A stretch of 64,000 bases of DNA from Candidatus Marispirochaeta associata (lineage in GTDB: Bacteria > Spirochaetota > Spirochaetia > JC444 > Marispirochaetaceae), in NCBI GenBank assembly GCA_001749745.1, contig JWTM01000101.1, forward strand, positions 310,001 to 374,000. The letters run 5' to 3'. The notes beneath the pieces are model-generated. The model saw nothing but the letters and a program-made list of their open reading frames with translations, was not told where the DNA came from and searched no databases. Positions 1-7,933 of the stretch are shown in pieces. Position numbers and translations under genes: made by a program. How positions within the stretch are numbered: the stretch's first letter is position 1; the number at the start of each line of letters is the position of its first letter.

Positions 1-1899
1 CGGCCGGTAGAGGGCGTTCAAGGCTATCAGTTCCTCGATACTGGTCGGTTTGGCCTGTTTCAGGATCCCCTGCATGCCGGAGGATTCAAACTGGAAGACC
101 GCGGTGCTCTTCCCTTCGCCGAGCATGGCGAAGGTGGGCTCGTCGTACTCGGGGATGGTCTCGATATCGAAGTCTGGATCGAGTTTATGGATCAGTTTCT
201 CGGTGTTCTTGATCAGGGTTAGGGTCTTAAGGCCTAAGAAGTCCATCTTGACCAGGCCGCACTCCTCGAGCTGGTCCATGGTGAACTCGGTGGAGATCTG
301 GCCGGTCTTGGAGTCCTTGTAGAGGGGCACGTAGTCGGTCAGCTTGCTGCGGCCGATCACCATCCCGCAGGCGTGGGTCGACGAGTGGCGGTTCATCCCC
401 TCCAGGACCCGGGCGGTGTCGATCAGTCGCCGGTAGATCCCCCCCTTCTCGCGAAACTCGTTCAGCCGGGGTTCCATCTCCAGGGCCTTCTCCAGGTCGA
501 TCTTGGGGCCGTCCGGTACCAGCTTCGAGATCTCGTTGGACTCGTTGAACGGGATATCCAGTACCCGGGCGACATCCTTCAGGACCGCCTTGGTTTTGAG
601 GGTTCCGAAGGTACAGATCGCCCCGACCTTATCGGCCCCGTACTTGTTGGTAACGTAGTCGATAACCTCATTCCGCCGTTCGAAGCAGAAGTCGACGTCG
701 AAGTCGGGCATGGATACCCGCTCGGGATTGAGGAAGCGCTCGAAGAGGAGGTTATACTTCAGGGGATCGATGTCGGTTATCCGCATGGCGTAGGCCACCA
801 GGCTTCCGGCGCCGGATCCGCGGCCGGGGCCGACGGGGATGCCGTTTTTACGGGCGAAGTCGATGAAGTCCCAGACGATCAGGAAGTAGCCGGTGAAGCC
901 CATCCCCTGAATGATATCGAGCTCATACTCGGCCCGTTTGCGGATCTCGTCGGTAATCTCGGGGTAGAGCTTTTCCAGGCCCGAATAGACGATATGGCGC
1001 ATGAAGCTGTCGGGCGAGTCGAATTCCGCGGGGATCTCGTAGTCCGGAAGCAGCGGGCCGGGCAGGGGAATCTCAAGATTGCACTGCTCGGCGATCTTGA
1101 CGGTGTTGCTGATCGCTTCAGGTACATCCTTGAAGATCTCCGCCATCTCGTCGGGAGTCTTGAAGTAGAACTCCTGACTGTCGAAGCGCATGCGCTTCTC
1201 GTCGTTTACCTTCTTGCCGGTGCCGATACAGATCAGGATATCCTGGGCCTCGGCGTGGCTCCGTTCCAGGTAGTGAATGTCGTTGGTGGCGATCAGCGGG
1301 ATGCCGGTCTCCCGGGAGAGTTGGATGATCTGGGGATTGACCTGCTTCTGCTCGGGAATACCGTGATCCTGAAGTTCCAGGTAGTAGCCGTCGGGACCGA
1401 AGAGGGAGCGATAGTATTCGGCGGTCTTGCGCGCCTCGTCATGCTGGCCGTTGAGAAGGTGGGTCGGGATCTCTCCGGCCAGGCAGGCGGAGGTACAGAT
1501 CAGTCCCTCCGCATGCTTCTCCAGGAGTTCGTTGTCGATCCGCGGTTTGTAGTAGAAGCCGTCCAGGTAACCCTGAGAGACGAGGACCATCAGATTTTGA
1601 TACCCGATCTTGTTCTTGGCCAGCAGCACCAGGTGGTAGTATTTGTTCTGCTTCTCCGAGCCGCTCTTGACCAGCCGTGATTTCGGCGCCACGTAAAACT
1701 CGCAGCCGATAATCGGATTGATACCCTTGGCCTTGCAGGCCTTGTAGAAGCGCAACACCCCGAACATGTTCCCATGGTCGGTTATGGCGAGGTGCTTCAT
1801 TCCTAAGGATTCGGCTTTATCTACCAGGCTTTTAATACTTGCTGCTCCGTCCAGCAGCGAATAGTCGGAATGGTTATGGAGATGGACGAATTCCGGCAT
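1..1899 (-). CDS. dnaE: DNA polymerase III subunit alpha, 5' part (runs off window)
   Basis: Replicative polymerase catalytic subunit of the DnaE class. The first 633 codons are present and the gene continues past base 1. It opens MPEFVHLHNHSDYSLLDG, the PHP domain with its HxH metal motif, followed by AITDHGN and, near residues 350-360, GPGRGSGAGSLVAYA. The PDFDVDF motif of the polymerase active site lies near residue 395, so palm, thumb and fingers begin inside the window. Start chosen at the ATG ending at 1899, with a GAGGGG ribosome-binding site just upstream. It is transcribed away from the lipoprotein gene. Identity is certain; only the 3' half is unseen. Confidence 0.97.
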   Translation of the reverse strand, partial: MPEFVHLHNHSDYSLLDGAASIKSLVDKAESLGMKHLAITDHGNMFGVLRFYKACKAKGINPIIGCEFYVAPKSRLVKSGSEKQNKYYHLVLLAKNKIGYQNLMVLVSQGYLDGFYYKPRIDNELLEKHAEGLICTSACLAGEIPTHLLNGQHDEARKTAEYYRSLFGPDGYYLELQDHGIPEQKQVNPQIIQLSRETGIPLIATNDIHYLERSHAEAQDILICIGTGKKVNDEKRMRFDSQEFYFKTPDEMAEIFKDVPEAISNTVKIAEQCNLEIPLPGPLLPDYEIPAEFDSPDSFMRHIVYSGLEKLYPEITDEIRKRAEYELDIIQGMGFTGYFLIVWDFIDFARKNGIPVGPGRGSGAGSLVAYAMRITDIDPLKYNLLFERFLNPERVSMPDFDVDFCFERRNEVIDYVTNKYGADKVGAICTFGTLKTKAVLKDVARVLDIPFNESNEISKLVPDGPKIDLEKALEMEPRLNEFREKGGIYRRLIDTARVLEGMNRHSSTHACGMVIGRSKLTDYVPLYKDSKTGQISTEFTMDQLEECGLVKMDFLGLKTLTLIKNTEKLIHKLDPDFDIETIPEYDEPTFAMLGEGKSTAVFQFESSGMQGILKQAKPTSIEELIALNALYRP

Positions 1900-1921
1900 A
1901 GTTCCCCTCTCGTTTACTGAA

Positions 1922-1951
1922 ACTATACCGCCTCTTGGGGCCTCGAAGCAA
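1922..1951 (-). promoter_or_regulatory. Putative sigma-70 promoter of dnaE
   Basis: Reading the minus strand, TTGCTT (1951-1946) and TATAGT (1927-1922) are separated by 18 bases, which places the start of transcription about 15 bases upstream of the dnaE ATG. Seen in sequence; function inferred. Confidence 0.45.
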
Positions 1952-1975
1952 GCCGAATGCTATATCTATTTGGAC

Positions 1976-2018
1976 TTGACTTATGCACTGTTGTAGTATA
2001 AATTACACAAAGAGTGCA
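1976..2018 (+). promoter_or_regulatory. Promoter with overlapping long inverted repeat, upstream of small lipoprotein
   Basis: TTGACT at 1976-1981 is followed by TATAAA (1997-2002) or TAAATT (1999-2004) as -10. A 35-base imperfect inverted repeat runs from TGCACT (1984-1989) to AGTGCA (2013-2018), with inner TTGT/ACAA arms, and spans the -10. The same TGCACT half-site recurs in the promoters of the TetR gene and of the RND operon, so this is a candidate operator of that TetR regulator. Confidence 0.45.
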
Positions 2019-2077
2019 AAAACACAACACGGAGAGTAGTTAAATATCTCCGTGCAATATACAAACGGAGGCGCCCT

Positions 2078-2224
2078 ATGAAGCGTACTATTTCTGCAAT
2101 CCTACTCGCCCTTTTCTCTATCAGCATGTTGAGCGGCTGTATCCATCTGAAGGAGTTCACCCCGGAAGAGCTCGACCGGCTGATGTACTCGGGGGAGCAC
2201 CAGGAGCAGAGTCTGGGCCGCTAG
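2078..2224 (+). CDS. Small lipoprotein, 48 aa
   Basis: Short gene with a clear ribosome-binding site (GGAG, 2067-2070) before ATG. The product MKRTISAILLALFSISMLSG-C has a basic n-region, a hydrophobic core and the lipobox LSGC with Cys21, so it should be a lipid-anchored envelope protein. The mature part is only 28 residues, hydrophilic and acidic (HLKEFTPEELDRLMYSG). It has its own promoter and a strong rho-independent terminator, so it is probably a real monocistronic gene. I recognise no family. Its promoter carries the half-sites seen around the neighbouring TetR/RND genes, which suggests co-regulation with that export system; this link is inference. Confidence 0.7.
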   Translation: MKRTISAILLALFSISMLSGCIHLKEFTPEELDRLMYSGEHQEQSLGR

Positions 2225-2241
2225 GCATCAGCTCGCTATGC

Positions 2242-2275
2242 AAAACCCGCCGGTCCCCGTCGGCGGGTTTTTTCG
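2242..2275 (+). terminator. Rho-independent terminator after small lipoprotein gene
   Basis: Perfect 10-base stem AAACCCGCCG / CGGCGGGTTT (2243-2252, 2261-2270) followed by a T run to 2273. It lies 18 bases after the lipoprotein stop. Confidence 0.88.
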
Positions 2276-2277
2276 TA

Positions 2278-2315
2278 TTGGAGATCCTGGGTACAGCGTG
2301 TATACTAAGTGCACT
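2278..2315 (+). promoter_or_regulatory. Promoter and putative autoregulatory operator of the TetR gene
   Basis: TTGGAG (2278-2283), a 17-base spacer and TATACT (2301-2306) form a good promoter. The palindrome AGTGCACT (2308-2315) covers the expected start of transcription, the usual position for TetR autorepression. The half-site matches those at 1984, 2013 and 2978. Confidence 0.5.
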
Positions 2316-2327
2316 AAGGAGTGGCTT

Positions 2328-2963
2328 GTGGGAATCGTTGAGCGGAAACTGCGCGAGAAGAATCGGCGGATTGAGGAGATAATCAGTGCGGCCCGGACGA
2401 TCTTCATGGATAAAGGCTATAACGATACCACCATGCTCGATATCGCCGAAGAGTCCGAGCTGAGTCGACGCACCCTCTACCTCTATTTCAAGAGCAAGGA
2501 GGAGATCTCCTTCGCCCTGATGTATGAAGCCTTCCAGAAGCTCTACAAGCGGCTGCTCGCTTCATGCGAGGGCGGGGGAAGCGCCCTGGAGAAGATCAGC
2601 CGTTTAAAACAGGCCTACCTCGATTTCTATAAACAGGATTTCGATAACTTCTATTTCACCACCTATTTCAACGTCAAACTCAACCTGCGTAATATCGAGC
2701 AGAAGGATGTAAAGCGCTGCTTCGATGTGATCGAGCAGATCCTGGCGCTTTTCGCTACCATTCTCAAAGAGGGAACCCATGACGGGAGCTTTCGCTCCTT
2801 GAAGAACTACAAATTGACCGCTTTCGTCCTGGGGGAGCTGATTCAATCCTCCATGCAGCAGGTCGCCAGCCAACACCAACTCTTAGAGCAGGCCTCCGGG
2901 TTCAGTCAGGAAGAGATTCTTTCGGAGCTCTTCGATCTGGCTATTCATTCAATAACTGCATAA
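2328..2963 (+). CDS. TetR/AcrR family transcriptional regulator
   Basis: About 211 aa. The N-terminal helix-turn-helix domain is typical of TetR: RRIEEIISAARTIFMDKGYN, then TTMLDIAEESELSRRTLYLY, ending FKSKEEI. The C-terminal two thirds is the helical ligand-binding and dimer domain. I chose GTG at 2328 because AAGGAG lies 6 bases upstream; the longer frame from 2238 would start inside the preceding terminator. It is followed after about 100 bases by the RND exporter operon on the same strand. Repeated TGCACT sites in its own promoter and in the exporter promoter suggest that it represses both. The inducer is unknown. Confidence 0.9.
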   Translation: MGIVERKLREKNRRIEEIISAARTIFMDKGYNDTTMLDIAEESELSRRTLYLYFKSKEEISFALMYEAFQKLYKRLLASCEGGGSALEKISRLKQAYLDFYKQDFDNFYFTTYFNVKLNLRNIEQKDVKRCFDVIEQILALFATILKEGTHDGSFRSLKNYKLTAFVLGELIQSSMQQVASQHQLLEQASGFSQEEILSELFDLAIHSITA

Positions 2964-2977
2964 ACAAGTGAATTAAT

Positions 2978-3048
2978 TGCACTCACTGTGTTGACCTTCG
3001 GCGGAGCTTTGATTATTCTAAATGCACATAGAGTGTAATATATGCATT
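2978..3048 (+). promoter_or_regulatory. Promoter and operator-like repeats of the RND export operon
   Basis: TTGACC (2991-2996), a 17-base spacer and TATTCT (3014-3019) form the promoter. TGCACT (2978-2983) lies just upstream. Downstream, AATGCA (3021-3026) and TGCATT (3043-3048) form an inverted repeat that also contains TGCAC and GTGTA. Sites flanking the promoter fit TetR control. Confidence 0.5.
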
Positions 3049-3060
3049 AGGAGTAATTGA

Positions 3061-5712
3061 ATGAACTGGTTAACGAAGCATCCTAAGTTTGTGCTTACCG
3101 TCACCCTGATCCTGACGATCATTGCCGGTCTGCTCATCCCCCGGATGGTGATCAACAATAGCGTAATGGTATTTTTTCCCGACGAGCATCCCTCGAACCT
3201 CAAGCTGGAGGAGCTGGACGAGATCTACGGGAATCAGATTCTGATGGTGGTCTCCCTGACCGCCGAGGAGAAGGGGATTCTCACCCCCCGGGTGATCAAG
3301 CATGTGGCGGGACTGGCCGAAGAGATCGAGACCTACGACTTCGTCGAGGACGTGAAAGCCCTGACGAACACCGATTATCCCGTCGGTACCGCCGAAGGAA
3401 TGGAGGTAGGCCCTCTTATCCCGGAGGATTTCTCCGGAACTGAGACGGAACTCATCAATATCCGTCGCAGTCTGATGGACTGGTCCGAGATGTATCGCCA
3501 CATGGTCTACAGCGACGATCTTAAATCAACGCAGCTGATCATCTCCATCGACTACGACCATGAAGCCAAGGACCTGGACGCCCTCTATGCCAAGGTTCTG
3601 GCTCTTATCGAGGATACCGGACTGGATGAGGTCGAGTACCGCCTGGCCGGTCACCCGGTAATTACTCAACGGGCCAAGGCTTATATGTACCGCGACTTGG
3701 CCGCCCTGATCCCGGTGGTGCTCCTGGTTATCCTGACGGTGCTCTTCCTGGCCTTCAAACGGCTCCAGGCGACGCTGCTGCCGGTAATCACCGTCTCCAT
3801 CGCCACCGTTTGGACTCTCGGGGTGATGGCCCAGGCCGGCATCGAGTTCACCATTATTTCCACCTGTCTGCCGGTGCTGCTGATCGCCGTGGGGAGCGCC
3901 TACGGTATCCATGTTCTCAACCACTACTATGATGAGCTCAAGGAGTCAGCCCCCGGAACGGCGCATACCGAGCTGGTCGCCCAATCGGTGCGACGGGTGA
4001 TGAAACCGGTCTTGATGGCGGGCTTTACCACCATCGCCGGATTCATGTCGATCGTTACCTCAGAGATCGTTCCCTTAAGGGAGTTTGCTATCTTCTCTTC
4101 CTTAGGTACCCTCTTCTCGCTGATCCTGGCTATGACCTTCATCCCGGCCGTTGTGAGCCTCAGACCGCCCAAGATGCAAGCTACGCAGAAGAAAACCGGC
4201 CGGGCGGCCGAGGAGCGGGAGCGCTTCTACGTCAAGCTCTTCGCCTACTTACGGACCCGTAAACCGGCGCTACTCGCTGGAAGCCTGATCATTATCGGTC
4301 TCTCTATCTACGGATTGACCCAGATCAATATCGAGAGCTCGATGATCGAGTACTTTCCCAAAGAGAGTACGATGCGGCGACATAACGACTATGTCTCCGA
4401 CGCCTTCGGTGGTACCAATCTCTTCAGTTTAGTGGTCAAGGGCGAGGAGTCCGGGGCGCTAACGGAGCCGGAAATCCTGAAAGCCATGGATGAACTCAAG
4501 ACCTACCTGATCGAGAATCACGAGAAGGTGGGGAAGGTCGTCTCCTACTCGGATTTCATCCGGCGCATGAATAGAATAATGAACTACCCTCCTGCGGAGG
4601 CTCAGAACGGCGGCGACGTTGTCACGCCGACTGAAACCTCGTCCTTCTCCGACGACGCCGTAGAATTTGCGAGTTTCTTCGACGACGCTGAAACGGTGGA
4701 GGATTCCTCTGTCGCTCTTGACGAGGACGCAGGCACGGTAGTTTCTTCTACAGATACTCCCTATCGCTACGACGAATACCCTCGAGAGATGAGTTATCGA
4801 GATCTGCTTGAGCTGCTCAGCGAGGCGGCTCTGACCAAGTCAGGCGCGGAGCTATCGGCCGAGGAGCTGGTGAATCTCATTCAGAATGAGTTCAATTATC
4901 GGGGCGCAGCCTTCGACGAGATTCCCTACGATCCGGCTAAATATCCGGTAGAGAGCCGGGAGGAGCTGGCGAACCTGATCAGTCAGTATCTGCTCCTCTA
5001 TTCGGGCTCCCTCGATGAGTTCGCCGATGACGCCTTAGAGCCCGCCGAGGCGCGCATGACGATACAGATGACCGATAATGCGACCGGTCCGGTGGCGGCG
5101 GTAATCAAGGATGCGACGGCCTTTGCCGAACGAAACTTTCCCGCAGGCTACACTCTCGAAGCGGGGGGCACCGCCGAATTGGAGTTGGCCCTGACCAAGA
5201 TGATTACCAGCTCCCAGATTACCAGCCTCGCGGTAGCCCTGGTGATTGTCTTCATCATCATCGCCGTCGCCTTTCGCAGCCCCTTAGCCGGTCTTATCGG
5301 CTGTATCCCCTTGAGCCTGGCGATCCTGATCAACTTCGGCATCATGGGGCTTACGGGGATCAACCTCGACATTGTAACCAGCCTAATCGCCTCGATCGCC
5401 ATCGGTATCGGCGTAGACTACACGATCCACCTTCTAACCAACTACCACGAGGAGCGTCTGAAGAGCGACGACCTGCAGCTGGTCACCCGCAATTCCCTGA
5501 AGCTCTCCGGCCGGGCGATTCTGATCAACGCCCTGGCGGTGGGCTTAGGCTTTGCCGTCCTCCTCTTGTCCGGCTTTGTGGTGCTCCGCTACATCGGTCT
5601 TCTGGTGGCGATAATCATGGGAACCTCCTCCCTGGCGGCCCTGGTTCTCTTGCCCATTATTCTCAATACCTTCCGTCCGGCTTTCATCTCCAGAAATCCC
5701 GGCGAGAAGTAG
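3061..5712 (+). CDS. RND superfamily (MMPL-type) exporter
   Basis: 883 aa inner-membrane transporter of the COG1033 'predicted RND exporter' group, driven by proton motive force. A first membrane helix near residues 9-29 is followed by a large periplasmic loop, a six-helix bundle (about 210-370), a second periplasmic loop, and a second bundle from about 715 to the end that contains GIGVDYTIHLL. The second periplasmic loop carries an acidic, Ser/Thr-rich stretch (about residues 515-575) that looks disordered. The start follows GGAG. It is first gene of an operon with a LolA-like protein and a barrel, a set usually taken to move lipids or lipoproteins to the outer membrane. The cargo cannot be read from the sequence. 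Confidence 0.9.
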   Translation: MNWLTKHPKFVLTVTLILTIIAGLLIPRMVINNSVMVFFPDEHPSNLKLEELDEIYGNQILMVVSLTAEEKGILTPRVIKHVAGLAEEIETYDFVEDVKALTNTDYPVGTAEGMEVGPLIPEDFSGTETELINIRRSLMDWSEMYRHMVYSDDLKSTQLIISIDYDHEAKDLDALYAKVLALIEDTGLDEVEYRLAGHPVITQRAKAYMYRDLAALIPVVLLVILTVLFLAFKRLQATLLPVITVSIATVWTLGVMAQAGIEFTIISTCLPVLLIAVGSAYGIHVLNHYYDELKESAPGTAHTELVAQSVRRVMKPVLMAGFTTIAGFMSIVTSEIVPLREFAIFSSLGTLFSLILAMTFIPAVVSLRPPKMQATQKKTGRAAEERERFYVKLFAYLRTRKPALLAGSLIIIGLSIYGLTQINIESSMIEYFPKESTMRRHNDYVSDAFGGTNLFSLVVKGEESGALTEPEILKAMDELKTYLIENHEKVGKVVSYSDFIRRMNRIMNYPPAEAQNGGDVVTPTETSSFSDDAVEFASFFDDAETVEDSSVALDEDAGTVVSSTDTPYRYDEYPREMSYRDLLELLSEAALTKSGAELSAEELVNLIQNEFNYRGAAFDEIPYDPAKYPVESREELANLISQYLLLYSGSLDEFADDALEPAEARMTIQMTDNATGPVAAVIKDATAFAERNFPAGYTLEAGGTAELELALTKMITSSQITSLAVALVIVFIIIAVAFRSPLAGLIGCIPLSLAILINFGIMGLTGINLDIVTSLIASIAIGIGVDYTIHLLTNYHEERLKSDDLQLVTRNSLKLSGRAILINALAVGLGFAVLLLSGFVVLRYIGLLVAIIMGTSSLAALVLLPIILNTFRPAFISRNPGEK

Positions 5713-5742
5713 AACAATACCAACACATTTAGGAGTGAACAG

Positions 5743-6513
5743 ATGACTAAACGAATTCTAATGCTTATGACGGCGGCACTGATTCCTTTCGGACTCTTTG
5801 CCCTGGACGGGACCGAGATCGCCCAGCGAGCCCACGACATCGAAGACGGAGAGACGAGCCACAGCGCGGTCCAGATGGATCTGATCGAGAGCGACGGCGA
5901 GGTAAAGAGTCGACTGATAGAGGAGTGGGGTAAGGACGAGGGCGAGTTGACCTCCATGGTGATGGTCTTCCGCAGCCCGGCCTCGGTAAAGGATACCCGT
6001 TACCTGCAGATCGAGAACGAGGGTCGGGACGACGACAAATGGATCTATCTCCCCGCCCTGAAACGGGTACGCCGGATCGCCTCCTCCGAGGGCGACAAAT
6101 CCTTCATGGGTTCCGACGCCAGCTACGACGATATGGAGACCCGGGATGTCGAGCGGGATCACCACGAGCTGCTGCGGGAGGAGCGCTTCGTTTCCTGGGA
6201 CTGCTACGTGGTCAAAGCCTGGGCCAAGGATCCCGCCGACAGCCAGTATTCCCATCGGATTACCTGGTTCGACAAGGCGAGCTTCGTGCCGGTCAAGGTC
6301 GAGATGTACGATAAGCAGGAGGAGCTCCTCAAGGTGCTCTCCGTGGAGAAACTCGAACGGGTTCAGGGCTACTGGACGCCCATGCAGACCCTGATGGAGA
6401 ACGTCCAAACCGGCCACTCCACGCGGCTCAGCTTCAAGAAGCTTGTCTACGACGAGCCCCTGCCGGAGGCCCTCTTTACGACCGCCTTCCTGGAGACCGG
6501 CCGGGTCCGTTAG
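5743..6513 (+). CDS. Outer membrane lipoprotein-sorting protein (LolA-like fold)
   Basis: 256 aa with a Sec signal peptide (about residues 1-20, ending LFALDG). The mature protein carries the hallmarks of the family usually annotated 'outer membrane lipoprotein-sorting protein': a DKWIYLPALKRVRRI strand pair and SFMGSDASYDDME. This half-barrel fold binds lipid or lipoprotein acyl chains in the periplasm. It is 30 bases behind the RND exporter with its own GGAG site, and probably acts as the periplasmic carrier between exporter and outer membrane. The family is well recognised, but its substrate is not established. Confidence 0.88.
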   Translation: MTKRILMLMTAALIPFGLFALDGTEIAQRAHDIEDGETSHSAVQMDLIESDGEVKSRLIEEWGKDEGELTSMVMVFRSPASVKDTRYLQIENEGRDDDKWIYLPALKRVRRIASSEGDKSFMGSDASYDDMETRDVERDHHELLREERFVSWDCYVVKAWAKDPADSQYSHRITWFDKASFVPVKVEMYDKQEELLKVLSVEKLERVQGYWTPMQTLMENVQTGHSTRLSFKKLVYDEPLPEALFTTAFLETGRVR

Positions 6514-6522
6514 GAGGATGAG

Positions 6523-7920
6523 ATGAAGGCTAAGTATATTGGATGTCTATTTTTAGCCCTGCTGCTGTCGGTCCTGCCGGCGGCGGCGGATGACTTCAGC
6601 TTCGACGATCTGGAGGGTTTCGAGGATGACGGCGCGGCTGCCGGAAGCCTGCTCGAGATCGACGGGGAACTGATCTTCCGCACTCGAGCCTATATAAGCG
6701 AGGCGGCGCTGGAGGATGCGGGAGATCTCGACGCATCGGGCGATCGGCTCGAGGCGCTTCCCCAGGCGCGGCTCAACTTTAGTTATGCGGCGGAGAAGGC
6801 CGATATCTTCGTCAATCTGGATGTCGACCGCAAGGAGCTGGCCGACTCTCCGGAGAGCTTGCTGGACGAGGCCTACTTCCGCTACTACGGCACAGGCTAT
6901 GAGCTTGAGGCGGGCCTGATGAAGGTGGTCTGGGGCAAGGGGGATCAGCTGCATGTGGTCGACTTCCTGAACGCCGACGATACCTCCGATGCGGTCAATC
7001 CCGACTACCTGGATCGGCGCCTGGCCGCGCCGATGATCAAACTCAATCTCTATCCTGGGGAGGGGGGCAAACTGGAGCTGGTCTACCTGCCGACCCTGGT
7101 CGCCGACGCGATAGAGACCGAAGGTCCCTGGGCCTCTCGGGATGCCCTCGCCCTGACGGCCGCGGCTGCGAACTTCGTCGATAATGCAGGGCTATCCCCA
7201 TCTCAACTGACGGAGTACCTGGATCCCGACGCCTTCTATCCCGATACGGATACCCTGGATTACTCCCAAGGCGCCCTGCGCTACACCGACACCGTCGGCG
7301 CCCTCGACTGGGGCGTGAGCTACTACTATGGATTTCATAAACAGCCTTCGGTCAAGGTGAGTTACTCATCCCCGACGGTGGTGAGCGGCATCGAGCTCGA
7401 CTACGACCGGCTGAACGCCTTTGGTGTGGAGGCGGGGGGCGTCTTCGGCGGCTTCAACCTGCGGGGCGAGGCGGCCTACTCCCTGACCGAGGATAGCGGC
7501 GGGGATGATCCCTATGTGCACAACGACAGCCTCCACTATCTGGCCGGCTTCGACCGGGATCTGCCGCTGAATAACTTGAACCTCAACCTGCAGTACACCG
7601 GAGATCTGGTCCTGATGAATGACGAGATAAGCCTGCCGGACGACGTAGACTACGATCCCGATGATCGCTACTTCCGGCAGAGGGTGATTCTCAAGCTTAG
7701 CGATTCCTACGCCCACGAGACGGTCAAACCGGAGCTGAAGGGGATCTATACCTTCGAGGATCGGGATTATCTGATTGCTCCGGGGATCGTATTCAAACCG
7801 GCGGATAACTTATTAGTAAATCTCGAGGCTGGATTCTACGGAGGCGAAGACGACTACACCGAACTGGCGCAGTTTGACGACGCCGATTACCTGGAACTGG
7901 GATTCAAGTACACTTTCTAG
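6523..7920 (+). CDS. Outer-membrane beta-barrel protein of the RND/LolA-like operon
   Basis: 465 aa with signal peptide MKAKYIGCLFLALLLSVLPA then an alanine-rich cleavage site. It has alternating aromatic/polar strands and ends ...LELGFKYTF; a terminal phenylalanine is typical of outer-membrane barrels. The internal segments GDQLHVVDFLNADD and NPDYLDRRLAAPM resemble the DUF1302-like barrels that accompany MMPL-type exporters. It is translated 9 bases after the LolA-like gene (AGGAGG site). It is likely the outer-membrane partner of the system. Its stop lies 13 bases from the convergent DUF4954 gene, leaving no room for a terminator. Confidence 0.75.
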   Translation: MKAKYIGCLFLALLLSVLPAAADDFSFDDLEGFEDDGAAAGSLLEIDGELIFRTRAYISEAALEDAGDLDASGDRLEALPQARLNFSYAAEKADIFVNLDVDRKELADSPESLLDEAYFRYYGTGYELEAGLMKVVWGKGDQLHVVDFLNADDTSDAVNPDYLDRRLAAPMIKLNLYPGEGGKLELVYLPTLVADAIETEGPWASRDALALTAAAANFVDNAGLSPSQLTEYLDPDAFYPDTDTLDYSQGALRYTDTVGALDWGVSYYYGFHKQPSVKVSYSSPTVVSGIELDYDRLNAFGVEAGGVFGGFNLRGEAAYSLTEDSGGDDPYVHNDSLHYLAGFDRDLPLNNLNLNLQYTGDLVLMNDEISLPDDVDYDPDDRYFRQRVILKLSDSYAHETVKPELKGIYTFEDRDYLIAPGIVFKPADNLLVNLEAGFYGGEDDYTELAQFDDADYLELGFKYTF

Positions 7921-7933
7921 AGCTCTATCCCAG

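Noticed and set aside
373-1680. Long plus-strand open frame of 435 codons opposite dnaE
   Set aside because: It is antisense to an unmistakable DnaE frame. High GC at third positions keeps the opposite frame open. No ribosome-binding site and no recognisable protein.
2238-2327. Upstream extension of the TetR gene to an ATG at 2238
   Set aside because: It would start inside the rho-independent terminator and run through the TetR promoter; GTG at 2328 has a well-placed AAGGAG.
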